NCBI GenBank assembly: GCA_964592335.1
Contig: CAZQEU010000003.1
Span: 1-45,873 of the forward strand
Direction: 5' to 3'
DNA length: 45,873 bases
Origin: CAZKUB01 sp964592335
Lineage (GTDB): Archaea; Thermoplasmatota; E2; DHVEG-1
The translations under genes and the position numbers were made by a program. Under the pieces are notes generated by a model that saw nothing but the letters and a program-made list of their open reading frames with translations, was not told where the DNA came from and did not search any database. Each line of letters opens with the position of its first letter. Position 1 is the first letter of the stretch. Shown in pieces: positions 8,447 to 17,568 of the stretch.

Positions 8447-8710
8447 TCAGATCACCTCAAATATGATTATTAAAAACGCAATCCCGAGAAGCAAGTATCC
8501 AATTATTGCAAAAACACTTGATTTTTTTTGATTTTTTTCTGTTTTGTTTATAGTATTTCCTAGTTCTCTATGTTTTTCAACTCCTTTTTTTAAAAAAACT
8601 GAATCAGGTTTGTAACCTTTTTTCTGCAACAACCAAGCATTTGAACAATATTCATACTGTCCTATCTCCGATGCACTAATAACCTTGTTTTTACTAGCAT
8701 TACTTCTCAT
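8447..8710 (-). CDS. N-terminal fragment of the Cas4-like nuclease (87 aa)
   Basis: Carries the first Fe-S Cys (in YEYCSNAW), the conserved His (KHRELG) and one TM helix (about 67-86), then ends at the TGA. It has no nuclease residues and is unlikely to work alone. Its final codons GAGGTGATC happen to form a near-perfect ribosome site. Confidence 0.6.
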   Translation of the reverse strand: MRSNASKNKVISASEIGQYEYCSNAWLLQKKGYKPDSVFLKKGVEKHRELGNTINKTEKNQKKSSVFAIIGYLLLGIAFLIIIFEVI

Positions 8711-8781
8711 TTAATCTAGAGTAAATAAAAACATGTCTTTTAATATTCTTCAAGGGTTAATTGAAAGTATATCAAAAGATG

Positions 8782-8790
8782 TTATAAACT
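8782..8790 (+). promoter_or_regulatory. TATA box of the Vms1-like gene
   Basis: TTATAAACT lies 30-38 bases before the ATG at 8820, the distance expected for a leaderless archaeal transcript. It would sit inside the coding region if the upstream ATG at 8733 were used, so it supports the 8820 start. Confidence 0.5.
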
Positions 8791-8819
8791 ATCTTTTTAT
8801 TACCTCAAAATTGATTATC

Positions 8820-9893
8820 ATGAGTCAGAATCTCAAAGAGTTTATCAGAGAATTATCAGAAGTATATGATAAAGATAGTGAAGATACATATATCAGTCTG
8901 TATTATTCAGAAGGACTTGATAACAAATTTTTAGATAGGAGAAAAAAAGCAATTAGCTCACTTCTCAAAGGCAAAATCCGTGGTAATTTCAATAAATCAA
9001 TGGAAAAAATAGAATCCGAGCTTAAAGCCAAAAACGATGAAAGCATCGCAGTTTTCGCATCAAATAAAAACAATTTTACAAAAACAATTAACCTACCTGT
9101 AAAAGTAGAAAACACTCTTATCGTTGACTCATCACCCTATCTTAGACCACTAGCAAGAATGATTGATGAATGGGAATCATTTAGCCTAGTATTAGTAAAC
9201 TCAAACTCTGCAAAAATATACTCAGTAAGCTTTGGAGAAATCACTGATTCAAAGAACCTATCTTCAGATATCATGAACAAACATAAAAAAGGAGGATGGT
9301 CGCAGGCCCGCTTCAACAGACTTAGAAGAGGAGCAATCCATTCATTTTTCACAGAAGTTGTAGAAGAGCTAGAAAAAAAAGCAGATGATCAGATAATAGT
9401 CGCAGGTCCAGGCACTTTTAAAAATAAATTTATAGAAATGCTTCCTCAATCACTTCACAAAAAAGTAATTGATGTAATAAACATAGATATAGACGATGAA
9501 AACAAGCTATTAAAAGAATCAGTACATCTAATATCTGAAAAAGAACAACGCAAGAGCAGCGAAGCAGTAAAACATCTCAAACAAGAAATACTAAAAGATG
9601 GTCTTGCAGTGTATGGTCCGATGGAGACGATGAAAGCTGTAAGAAACGGACAGGTAGAGCTATTGATAATAGAAAAAGACTACAAACTACCCGGATGGAT
9701 ATGTGAAAACTGTCAGGCAGTAAGAGAAGGAGCTAAGGACAAATGCCCTTATTGCAATAACAATACTTCAAAAGTGGATGTAATAGAAGAAATACTAGAG
9801 TTTGCTCAAAGAACAGATTCAGAAATTGAATTTACTGATGACGAAGAGATAAAAGATCTCGGTCATGTCGGCGGAATCCTACGCTACAAATAA
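8820..9893 (+). CDS. Vms1/VLRF1-like aRF1 paralogue with C-terminal zinc ribbon
   Basis: The protein has the three-domain fold of archaeal release factor 1: an N-terminal LKEFIRELSEVY..DTYISLYY segment, a central domain with the catalytic loop KHKKGGWSQARFNRLRRGAIHSFF, and a C-terminal domain with a zinc ribbon (CENC...CPYC). True aRF1 has GGQ in that loop; here it reads GGWSQ, the GxxQ form of the Vms1/ANKZF1/VLRF1 peptidyl-tRNA hydrolases, which free nascent chains from stalled large subunits. I infer a role in ribosome rescue or quality control rather than normal termination. Start: the frame is open from 8733, but homology begins after the ATG at 8820 and a TATA box precedes it by about 30 bases. 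Divergent from the Cas4-like gene. Confidence 0.8.
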   Translation: MSQNLKEFIRELSEVYDKDSEDTYISLYYSEGLDNKFLDRRKKAISSLLKGKIRGNFNKSMEKIESELKAKNDESIAVFASNKNNFTKTINLPVKVENTLIVDSSPYLRPLARMIDEWESFSLVLVNSNSAKIYSVSFGEITDSKNLSSDIMNKHKKGGWSQARFNRLRRGAIHSFFTEVVEELEKKADDQIIVAGPGTFKNKFIEMLPQSLHKKVIDVINIDIDDENKLLKESVHLISEKEQRKSSEAVKHLKQEILKDGLAVYGPMETMKAVRNGQVELLIIEKDYKLPGWICENCQAVREGAKDKCPYCNNNTSKVDVIEEILEFAQRTDSEIEFTDDEEIKDLGHVGGILRYK

Positions 9894-9909
9894 AAAACAT
9901 TCTCTCATA

Positions 9910-9921
9910 ATCTTTTTAAAA
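9910..9921 (+). promoter_or_regulatory. TATA box of the lysine degradation pair
   Basis: CTTTTTAAAAGC lies about 32-43 bases before the ATG at 9953. The short predicted leader contains AAGGTAATC before the start codon. Confidence 0.5.
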
Positions 9922-9952
9922 GCCTAGAAGATGACCCTTTAAGGTAATCAGA

Positions 9953-11251
9953 ATGAGTTTTACAATTGGTATACGGCGAGAAGATAAAAACAAATGGGAA
10001 AGACGCGCTCCAATAACACCAGAACATGTCAAGGAACTAAAAGAAAAACATGGGATACATACCATCGTTCAACCCTCAGAAATCAGAATATTCAAAGATG
10101 AAGAATACAAAAAAAATGGTGCAATAATCTCTAAAGATTTAAAAGAATCAAACGTGCTTTTTGCAGTAAAAGAAATACCAATCAGTTTTTTTCAAAAAAA
10201 CAAAACATATGTTTTCTTCTCACATACCATAAAAGGACAAGATTACAACATGCCAATGCTTAAAAAAATGATGGAGCTTGGATGCAACCTTATAGACTAT
10301 GAAAAAATCGTAGATGAAAAAGGACGAAGGCTAGTGTTTTTTGGAAGATACGCAGGAATTGCAGGTATGATAGATACCCTCTGGGCTTTTGGAAAAAGAC
10401 TTGAATGGAAGGGAATAAAAACACCTTTCTCTGAGATCAAAAAAACAATAGAATACAATAGCCTTGAAGATGCAAAAAATCATCTTAGATACATAGGCCA
10501 ACAAATAAAAGACGAAGGGATACCAGAATCATTAGCTCCTATTGTCATAGGTTTTGCAGGATACGGTCATGTATCAAGCGGCGCTCAGGAAATACTAGAT
10601 ATTCTGCCTGTTGAAGAAATAGCCCCAGGTCAGCTTGAAGCAATACATGATCATCATGCAGATGGAGTAATCTACAAAGTTGTTTTCAAAGAAGAAGATA
10701 TGGTAGAGCCAGTATCATCTGAAAGCGGTTTTAACCTTCAGGAATACTACAAAAAACCGCACCTCTATCGATCTATATTCTCACAATACATAAGAAGACT
10801 TAGCATTCTAATGAATTGTATTTATTGGGATGAGAGGTACCCTCGACTATTTACAAAGGATTTTTTGGAAGAAAATTTTACAGGTCTTATGAAACTTTGG
10901 GTCGTAGGTGACATAAGCATTGATATCAATGGTGCAATTGAGTTTACAGAAAAATCAACAGATCCTGACAACCCTGTATATGTCTACAATCCTGTAAGAC
11001 GGGATGTGATAGATGGATACAAAGGAAAGGGTGTGATTGTAATGGCTGTAGATAATCTACCTTGTGGACTTCCAAAAGAATCGTCAATAGCTTTTAGCAA
11101 CTCACTTATAGATTTTGTTCCAAGTATTGCAAAAGCAGATTACAATGTTGATTTTCAAAGGTTGAATCTTCCTGAAGAAATCAAAAAAGCAGTAATACTT
11201 TATCACGGCAATCTGACACCTAGTTATCAATATATCAAAGAATTTTTATAG
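9953..11251 (+). CDS. Lysine-ketoglutarate reductase (saccharopine dehydrogenase, lysine-forming type)
   Basis: Corresponds to the N-terminal (LKR) half of eukaryotic bifunctional AASS: lysine + 2-oxoglutarate + NAD(P)H to saccharopine. The N-terminus has the alanine dehydrogenase/PNT-like fold (IGIRREDKNKWERRAPITPEHV). Family stretches are FFSHTIKGQ.YNMPMLK, LIDYEKIVD and RRLVFFGRYAGIAGMIDTLW, and a glycine-rich nucleotide loop GFAGYGHVSSGA near 200. The 432-residue length matches a stand-alone LKR domain. Start: ATG at 9953 after AAGGTAATC. The saccharopine dehydrogenase follows 57 bases downstream on the same strand, so the pair reconstitutes a split AASS. Catabolic direction is inferred from similarity to AASS and from the lysine aminotransferase nearby. 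Confidence 0.88.
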   Translation: MSFTIGIRREDKNKWERRAPITPEHVKELKEKHGIHTIVQPSEIRIFKDEEYKKNGAIISKDLKESNVLFAVKEIPISFFQKNKTYVFFSHTIKGQDYNMPMLKKMMELGCNLIDYEKIVDEKGRRLVFFGRYAGIAGMIDTLWAFGKRLEWKGIKTPFSEIKKTIEYNSLEDAKNHLRYIGQQIKDEGIPESLAPIVIGFAGYGHVSSGAQEILDILPVEEIAPGQLEAIHDHHADGVIYKVVFKEEDMVEPVSSESGFNLQEYYKKPHLYRSIFSQYIRRLSILMNCIYWDERYPRLFTKDFLEENFTGLMKLWVVGDISIDINGAIEFTEKSTDPDNPVYVYNPVRRDVIDGYKGKGVIVMAVDNLPCGLPKESSIAFSNSLIDFVPSIAKADYNVDFQRLNLPEEIKKAVILYHGNLTPSYQYIKEFL

Positions 11252-11308
11252 ACTTTTCCGCTTCGCCTGCTTAACAAATATACAGTGTGATGTAGGGGGA
11301 AAAATTTT

Positions 11309-12637
11309 TTGACAAAAAATGTTTTAGTATTAGGCGCTGGAATGGTTTCAAGACCAATGATCAGATACTTACTTGAAAAAACAGATTTTACAGTTACAAT
11401 GGCAAGCAGAACAGTTTCAAAGGCAGAAAAAATAATCGATAGTCGCCCACAAGGAAAAGCAATAGAACTAAATGTAAAAGACGATGAATTATTAGAAAAA
11501 CTTGTAAAAGACTGTGACTTAGCTGTAAGTCTTCTACCATATGTATATCATGTCAAAGTTGCAAAACTTTGTATAAAAAACAAAACACCAATGGTTACAA
11601 CATCTTATGTATCTGAAGAGATGAAAGCACTTGATGATGATGCAAAAAAAGCAGGGATTTTACTACTTAATGAAAGTGGACTTGACCCTGGGATAGATCA
11701 TATGAGTGCGATGCGAGTCATACACAGTGTAGAAGAAAAAGGTGGGAAAATCACAAGTTTCAAATCATCTACAGGTGCACTCCCCTCTCATGAGGCAAAC
11801 ACAAATCCTTTCGGTTACAAGTTTTCATGGGCGCCAAGAGGAGTGCTTCTTGCATCAAAGAATCCATCTAAATGGCTTGAAAATGGAAAAATAAGAGAAT
11901 ACCCTGGTGAAGAGCTTTTTGAAAACTATTATATCCAGGATGTAGTAGGCATCGGAAGTTTTGAAAACTATCCAAACCGCAATTCAGTTCCCTACAAGGA
12001 AATCTATGGACTTGAGGATGCAAAAACAGTTTACCGTGGCACATTTCGTATGACCGGCTGGTGTGAAACAATGAGAAATGTTGTAGCACTTGGCTGGCTT
12101 GATGATAAACAACTCGAAAACTTTACTGGTTCTACATATGCAGATGTGACCCGTCATTTGACTGGTGCAAAACCAGATGATAACTTAGAAGAGGCAACAT
12201 CAAAATTCCTTGGTCTAGAAAAATACTCCACTGTTATTAAAAGATTAAAATGGTTAGGTCTCTTTGGTGATAAGAAACTGCCTTCAGATAAAGATAATCC
12301 ACTGGATTATATGAATGTTTTAACACTTGAGAAGATGCCGCTAGGAAAAAGTGAGCGTGATATGATAGTGATGCACCATGAGTTTGTAGCAGAATACCCT
12401 TCAAAGAAAGAATATATTACATCAACATTGGTCGATTATGGAATACCAAATAATGATTCAGCAGTTGCAAGAACCGTGGCCCTGCCAGCAGCAATAGCTG
12501 TTAAAATGATTCTTCTCAAAAAAATAGATCTAACAGGTGTTCATATACCAGTTAAACCAGAGATATATAACCCTATTCTTGATGAGCTTGAAGAGATGGA
12601 TATCAAGTTTGATGAAAAAACAAAAAAATCTCCTTGA
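11309..12637 (+). CDS. Saccharopine dehydrogenase, glutamate-forming (AASS C-terminal type)
   Basis: Oxidises saccharopine to 2-aminoadipate semialdehyde plus glutamate. It has an N-terminal Rossmann fold (VLVLGAGMVSRPMIRYL at about 4-20, then MASRT), DLAVSLLPYVYH, LLNESGLDPGIDHMSA, and the SDH-typical FKSSTGALPSHEANTNPFGYKFSW and YRGTFRMTGWCETM. The 442-residue length is normal. Start: TTG at 11309, placed 8 bases after GGGGGA; no upstream ATG fits. It lies 57 bases behind the lysine-ketoglutarate reductase and most likely shares its transcript. Confidence 0.9.
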   Translation: MTKNVLVLGAGMVSRPMIRYLLEKTDFTVTMASRTVSKAEKIIDSRPQGKAIELNVKDDELLEKLVKDCDLAVSLLPYVYHVKVAKLCIKNKTPMVTTSYVSEEMKALDDDAKKAGILLLNESGLDPGIDHMSAMRVIHSVEEKGGKITSFKSSTGALPSHEANTNPFGYKFSWAPRGVLLASKNPSKWLENGKIREYPGEELFENYYIQDVVGIGSFENYPNRNSVPYKEIYGLEDAKTVYRGTFRMTGWCETMRNVVALGWLDDKQLENFTGSTYADVTRHLTGAKPDDNLEEATSKFLGLEKYSTVIKRLKWLGLFGDKKLPSDKDNPLDYMNVLTLEKMPLGKSERDMIVMHHEFVAEYPSKKEYITSTLVDYGIPNNDSAVARTVALPAAIAVKMILLKKIDLTGVHIPVKPEIYNPILDELEEMDIKFDEKTKKSP

Positions 12638-12701
12638 TTCTATACTATTTTAACCAAAAATAATAAATTTATTTCCTTCTTTATTATATTTAACAGAAAA
12701 T

Positions 12702-12712
12702 TTTATATTTAG
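12702..12712 (+). promoter_or_regulatory. TATA box before the 953-aa secreted protein
   Basis: TTTTATATTTA lies about 40-48 bases before the ATG at 12750. AGGTAGTG just before the start codon is a possible ribosome site. Confidence 0.4.
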
Positions 12713-12749
12713 ATGGTGCATTAATAAATGTAACAGGTAGTGGTTTAGA

Positions 12750-15611
12750 ATGGGGAAATTATCAAAAAAATCCAATTTTGTAATGCTATTGGTAGCTATA
12801 TTACTTATAAATACATGTTTTATGCCAACAACCTCAGCAGATAAACCGCATGTATGGCTTGAACAAGATATAATGAATTTTGGATATGTCGAAAGAGGAG
12901 AATGTAAGGGGCCATGGGATCTAGTTGTGCATAATGAAGGTCCAGAATCAGCAACTGTAACTGTTTCTTTACAAGTAAGTACATTTTATGATGACTCTGA
13001 TTATGAGGATTTGAATCAATTTAAACTAAATGGTGTAAGAAATGGTGGAGTAACTTTAACGTTGGAAGAAGGTGAACAAAGAAGTATAGACTGTGAATAT
13101 TGTCCAAGGGAAGGAGTTGGTGATGGAGTATCTATCGTGCTAGTAGTAATTAGTGGATATATTGATGAAACAAACCCTAGTAGCTTATCTTGTGTCCTGA
13201 TGGGTGAAACCAGCCCGGGTCCATATATACCTTTTAGCGTTAAGTTAGATGCTCTAACATGGGAATATGTTGATGGGGTACCTACTAATCTACCACCAAG
13301 AGCTAGAAATTTTAAAGCAACAATTACTGAAGGCAAACCGCCTTACGATGTAGAATTTAATTTTGGAGATGGTGAAAGATCTACTCCTCTAACCACTTCT
13401 TATAAAGAGGTTAGCAAAGTTCATTACTATGATCAAAACGATAGATATTATACAGCTTCTGTAACAGTTTGGGATAAGAATGGAAAAAGAGTGCGCGACA
13501 CAACAACTGTTCATATATATTACCTTGAACCCTTTAGTCTTGGCAGTAGATGGTTTCCGACAAAAAAAGAAGTATCATATATAGAAGGTACTTATCCAGA
13601 TTTATATCCTCCCATCTCATCTGACGAATATGAATATTCTCCAGCATTTATTGAACAACCAATATTCTCAAGCAACTGGAGAAGAGATGACTTTTGGACA
13701 CATGGAATAAGATATCGTGAAGATTACGAGAGTGAGTATTTAGTTCCTGATGAGTTCAATTTCTTTAGTTCTAATGATCCAGAGGGCCATGGAAATTTTA
13801 AAACAGTTTGGTATCCTGATGATTTTATAGATAATCCATGGGGCTTTGAGTCATCACCCATGGTATGTCAAAGCTTTAAACCAGACTGCAACAGAATCGG
13901 TGCATTTGCACTTAGGGTAGGAAGAGCAGCTTCTGCAAGTACTGGTTTTACAATTGGGCTTTATCCTCAAACTGACTGGATAAAAACAAATGAGATAGAC
14001 GAAAATGGGCATAAAATCTGGGAGAGACGTCCTGATGTATTAAATCCTCTTGCTGAAATTCATTATTCTCCTGATGAAATGGATGGTCATGTTAGAAATA
14101 TTGGAGGAGTACGATTTTGGGAAGGAATCTCCTGGCACGGTCTCACATATCAAGATGGTAGAGATTTAAAAAGAAACCCAGATGGTTTTATTTATTTTTC
14201 AGAAAATTCAATATCATCAAAAATGGGGTACGGTACAAAGTCAATAAAAGTAACACCCGGTCAGACGTATTATATCGGAATTACTCTTGATAGCTGTCCA
14301 GATCGTAGTTGTTTTGATGGAATTTTTTACTATGGCACTGGTGCATTTGGAGCAGATCAATATTATTCAAAAGGATGCATGGGTAAAATGGATCTATACG
14401 ATTGGGATAGCAGCTATCATAATCCAGTTCGTTATAAAGAAAGTACTGGAAAAGATCTTTGTTTTTATGTTTGGGGTTGGGACGAGCCACCAAATAAACC
14501 TATAAATCATGCACCTGAGAATGGTGCGACTGTTAAATTATTTGAATATGGATCAGATAGTCCAAATGATAGCCCTTTTTCAGCTATATCTCCAATGGAT
14601 GGCAAAGAAGGCGTATGGTTAAGTGCAGGCATAAGCGATCCAGACTATGAAGATCAATTTCTTGAGGTATTATTTTATGGAGCACTTGATCCAAATAATG
14701 AATATCGAAAGCCTGAAGATTTAATAAAAGAGGAAAATCTCATAGGAAAGTCAGGTGTTAGTAAATATGTTAGACAACTTAGTTATCCTGAGCCATGCAC
14801 TGTTAGAAAGTTTTGGCCTGATTTAGTTTATGCTGGAGATATTCCGTATAAATGGACTGTTGTAGTACGTGACTGGGGGATGCAAAGGACAAATAAAGCT
14901 GACCATATTAGCTCACCACCAACTACGTCATATGTTGATGCAGCATCTATGGTTCAACATTTTTATACTTCACCAACTGGAGAACATCCAGATGATCCAA
15001 CTGATGATATTTCTGCCGAAGTTGTAAAACTTGTGCAAAGACCTTTTGATGAAGAGTGGTATGAAGAAATAGATACAGTTGTTGATGAGAGGGTGACTTT
15101 TAAGATCATTGTTGCAAATACTGGAAAAGAATCAATTGATATTGAACTAAAGGATATTTTACCAGATGAATTTGAATATCTAAACAATGCAAATATACAA
15201 CCAAATATTATAGATACCGAATTGTCTTGGGAATTTTTTGATATTTCTGCCGATAGTGAACCAATTCAAATTATCTTTGATGTCGAAGCAAAATTTGCAG
15301 GGACTTATGAAAACTGGGTTCATTGTTTGATATCAGAAAGTGATAATTCCAACTCAGATGAAATAGAATACAGTGATTCAGTGATAGTTAATGTATTCGA
15401 ATATCCTGATTTTAACGAAGATGACGATAAATTTATAACTGAACCAGTTGGATCTGAAGAACAGCAAGAAGATCATAACGATGACTCCCAGAATGATGAG
15501 GAGACTAACTCAAAATGGTCAAGAATAACTGATTTGTTTAAATTGTTTATTCATGGGCGGATTCAAGTCCCAGATCTTATATCCTTAATCCTTCAAATTC
15601 TATTATCTTAA
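12750..15611 (+). CDS. Large secreted protein with PKD domain and DUF11-like domain (953 aa)
   Basis: Signal peptide at about 1-30 (basic start, MLLVAILLINTCFMPTTSA, cleavage near SA-DK). Residues about 35-165 look like an Ig/ASH-type beta domain (FGYVERGECKGPWDLVVHNEG). A PKD domain follows at about 170-255 (GKPPYDVEFNFGDG ... YTASVTVWDKNG). A long middle region without recognised homology has several Cys and many Trp/Tyr. Residues about 775-890 are DUF11-like (DERVTFKIIVANTGKESIDIELKDILPDEFEY). An acidic linker leads to the terminal amphipathic segment WSRITDLFKLFIHGRIQVPD, similar to the tail of the next gene. Probably a surface or exported protein; substrate unknown. Confidence 0.88.
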   Translation: MGKLSKKSNFVMLLVAILLINTCFMPTTSADKPHVWLEQDIMNFGYVERGECKGPWDLVVHNEGPESATVTVSLQVSTFYDDSDYEDLNQFKLNGVRNGGVTLTLEEGEQRSIDCEYCPREGVGDGVSIVLVVISGYIDETNPSSLSCVLMGETSPGPYIPFSVKLDALTWEYVDGVPTNLPPRARNFKATITEGKPPYDVEFNFGDGERSTPLTTSYKEVSKVHYYDQNDRYYTASVTVWDKNGKRVRDTTTVHIYYLEPFSLGSRWFPTKKEVSYIEGTYPDLYPPISSDEYEYSPAFIEQPIFSSNWRRDDFWTHGIRYREDYESEYLVPDEFNFFSSNDPEGHGNFKTVWYPDDFIDNPWGFESSPMVCQSFKPDCNRIGAFALRVGRAASASTGFTIGLYPQTDWIKTNEIDENGHKIWERRPDVLNPLAEIHYSPDEMDGHVRNIGGVRFWEGISWHGLTYQDGRDLKRNPDGFIYFSENSISSKMGYGTKSIKVTPGQTYYIGITLDSCPDRSCFDGIFYYGTGAFGADQYYSKGCMGKMDLYDWDSSYHNPVRYKESTGKDLCFYVWGWDEPPNKPINHAPENGATVKLFEYGSDSPNDSPFSAISPMDGKEGVWLSAGISDPDYEDQFLEVLFYGALDPNNEYRKPEDLIKEENLIGKSGVSKYVRQLSYPEPCTVRKFWPDLVYAGDIPYKWTVVVRDWGMQRTNKADHISSPPTTSYVDAASMVQHFYTSPTGEHPDDPTDDISAEVVKLVQRPFDEEWYEEIDTVVDERVTFKIIVANTGKESIDIELKDILPDEFEYLNNANIQPNIIDTELSWEFFDISADSEPIQIIFDVEAKFAGTYENWVHCLISESDNSNSDEIEYSDSVIVNVFEYPDFNEDDDKFITEPVGSEEQQEDHNDDSQNDEETNSKWSRITDLFKLFIHGRIQVPDLISLILQILLS

Positions 15612-15666
15612 ATCTTAAGTAAATAATAATATAAAAACATAAAATAAAAAATAGGAGGCAAAATAT

Positions 15667-17502
15667 ATGTATAAAATTAAGAAAAATGAGAAAAATAAAA
15701 GGCTGGAGAGAAACATAATTTCTATTTTTGCAGTTTTTATTATGTTGTTTTCAATAGTTACAGTAGTGTCCGTTAGTGCAGATTATAAATTTGGAGTGGA
15801 TTATTATATTGGCATTGGAGATGCTTCTTTTGTCATGTGGGGTGAAGAAGGTCAACCTGATTCAATATTTCGCGGAGGATTTGTCGGTGAATTTATGGAA
15901 GCCATGGCCGAGTATCCTGATGGAGTTCCCGAAGGTACTTTTATAAATAAAGCCAAATGGGTCTTTTACTCTTATGCTCTCTTAATTGATGCAAGAGATC
16001 TGAGATATAGTGCAACAAATTCCGGCGTTGTTGATATTTCAGTATCAAATGGACAAAACATAGAAATTGCTTTTAATACTATAGAATCAGATTTTGGAGA
16101 GACTTATTTAAAATTAGATACAACTCATTTGACACAGGAAGATATAACTCTTCTAAGCAATTCTATTAAAATCGGCTCTCAGGTATACATGCCGGTTATT
16201 AATCCTGATGAAAATAATGACAACATTGATAATAATGAGATGAATAATATCGAAAACGAATTTTTTGGATTTGATAATACCATTGCTTACACTGAACCAA
16301 ACTATCAACAACTAGATAATAATCTTATGGAAACAAAATATAATATTTTAAGCCAACACCGTTCTGTTGAACCTGATTATAATGGTTGGTTTACTCAAGA
16401 CGGCTTAGAATTTTCAAATGAAGAAATTGATATGCCATGGTTAAAAGATGCTCCATCTGTTATTTTTGCAAGAACAGGCAGAGAAAAAAGCAGAGAAATT
16501 TATAAATTTGATTCTCAAGGAAACCCAATTCTATATCACTATCCAGCAGATGAAGTAAATGGCGATAACGATGCTGTAGATGGTTATATTGAATTAATGC
16601 CAACCTGTGAACAAAAATCATATTTTCATCAGGCCTTTTGTGACTGTATGAAAGATGGTTATGATAGTTGTACTGGTGCAGGCGGTGTAGTAATACCAGA
16701 TTCAGATATTTTTAAAATAAATTTGGATACTAATAACTTTCCTTTAGAAAGCCAACCTCATCATCCAAAATGTGACATTGATGGCGATCACATACCAAAT
16801 GGTAAAGATGATGATATGGATGGAGATGGGATAGTTAATGGTATGGACAATGATATGGATGGAGATGGTATTGATGATATTGTAGATGATTTTATAGATC
16901 GTTCTCCATTTTGTGATTTTTATGTGCTTTCTTTGTGGTGGAATATGGAACCAAGTTGGATTCTTTGGGGGGATATTGAATATACAATTCCAATGCCAAT
17001 AATAGAAGGCGGAGGAACAAACCCTCAAAATGAGGACGCATATAAAGAGGGTCAAACTAACACAAAAGAAGAAAACCAATTAGATGAAAGTTTAACAGTT
17101 GATGTTGCCGGTCCATACTATGGAAACATTGATGAAGTAATTCAGTTTACGGGCTATGCTTTTGGAGGAGCTCCGCCCTATAATTTCAAATGGAATTTTG
17201 GAGATAGTTCAGAATATGAATATGGTTATACTGAATTAACAGAAAATACAGATTCATATCCGGCACATGTGTATTCAGAACCTGGAACATATGCTCTTAC
17301 TTTGACTGTAACTGATGGTCTAAAAAATACGGCAAAAGATACAACAACCGTGATTGTTGAGAATTCTGCAGACCCCGATACATCAGATGATTTAAATGAT
17401 GATGCACAAAAAGAAAACAGATTTGCCCTACTCTTTGAAAGATTAGCCGAGCTAGTTACAGGGCAGATAAAATTATCTGAATTCTTAGAGTATTATTTCT
17501 AA
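15667..17502 (+). CDS. Secreted protein with thrombospondin-3-like calcium repeats and PKD domain (611 aa)
   Basis: Signal sequence near 15-38 (IISIFAVFIMLFSIVTVVSVSA). A long region without recognised family follows, then Asp-rich TSP3-like calcium loops at about 369-413 (DIDGDHIPNGKDDDMDGDG, NDMDGDGIDD), then a PKD domain at about 478-568 (VDVAGPYYGNIDEVIQFTG ... FKWNFGDSSEY ... EPGTYALTLTVTDG). An acidic linker precedes the C-terminal amphipathic tail LFERLAELVTGQIKLSEFLE, which parallels the tail of the preceding gene. Start: ATG at 15667 after an AGGAGGCAAAATAT ribosome site. The gap to the preceding gene is 55 bases on the same strand, so the two are probably cotranscribed and may work together at the cell surface. 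Confidence 0.88.
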   Translation: MYKIKKNEKNKRLERNIISIFAVFIMLFSIVTVVSVSADYKFGVDYYIGIGDASFVMWGEEGQPDSIFRGGFVGEFMEAMAEYPDGVPEGTFINKAKWVFYSYALLIDARDLRYSATNSGVVDISVSNGQNIEIAFNTIESDFGETYLKLDTTHLTQEDITLLSNSIKIGSQVYMPVINPDENNDNIDNNEMNNIENEFFGFDNTIAYTEPNYQQLDNNLMETKYNILSQHRSVEPDYNGWFTQDGLEFSNEEIDMPWLKDAPSVIFARTGREKSREIYKFDSQGNPILYHYPADEVNGDNDAVDGYIELMPTCEQKSYFHQAFCDCMKDGYDSCTGAGGVVIPDSDIFKINLDTNNFPLESQPHHPKCDIDGDHIPNGKDDDMDGDGIVNGMDNDMDGDGIDDIVDDFIDRSPFCDFYVLSLWWNMEPSWILWGDIEYTIPMPIIEGGGTNPQNEDAYKEGQTNTKEENQLDESLTVDVAGPYYGNIDEVIQFTGYAFGGAPPYNFKWNFGDSSEYEYGYTELTENTDSYPAHVYSEPGTYALTLTVTDGLKNTAKDTTTVIVENSADPDTSDDLNDDAQKENRFALLFERLAELVTGQIKLSEFLEYYF

Positions 17503-17568
17503 GAATATTTCTTTTATTTTTTTAAAAAATCTCAGTTATTGTTTGGTTTTTTCCGAACGTTTTCCCAC

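Larger units (their letters stand above)
7913..8710 (-). pseudogene. Cas4/RecB-type nuclease gene interrupted by an in-frame TGA
   Basis: One reading frame runs from ATG 8710 to the stop at 7913 (about 265 codons), broken only by TGA at 8449-8447. Before the stop: a Cas4 N-terminal motif ISASEIGQYEYCSNAW with the first cluster Cys (C22), a conserved H47 in KHRELG, then a TM helix. After it, without any ATG, GTG or TTG until 8284: a second TM helix (IIISIVLIIISICFILI), then the PD-(D/E)XK core (AGKPDYI, VEFKSG, QLAAYCQLIE) and the last three cluster Cys (CVACSMRKHC). The parts complement each other exactly, so this is one gene with a nonsense change, a sequencing error or a readthrough product. 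TGA is a normal stop elsewhere in the window (e.g. 33839, 39312, 40247). There is no CRISPR array or other cas gene nearby. Confidence 0.8.

Noticed and set aside
8447..8449. TGA as selenocysteine in the Cas4-like gene
   Set aside because: No redox role is expected at this position between two TM helices, no SECIS-like hairpin is evident, and TGA ends other genes here.
8733..8819. N-terminal extension of the Vms1-like protein from ATG 8733
   Set aside because: It contains the likely TATA box, lacks similarity to aRF1/Vms1 N-termini and has no ribosome site.
16770..16905. Tandem DNA repeat or microsatellite in the 611-aa gene
   Set aside because: The GATGATATGGATGGAGATGG-like repetition simply encodes TSP3-type calcium loops and is expected for such domains.
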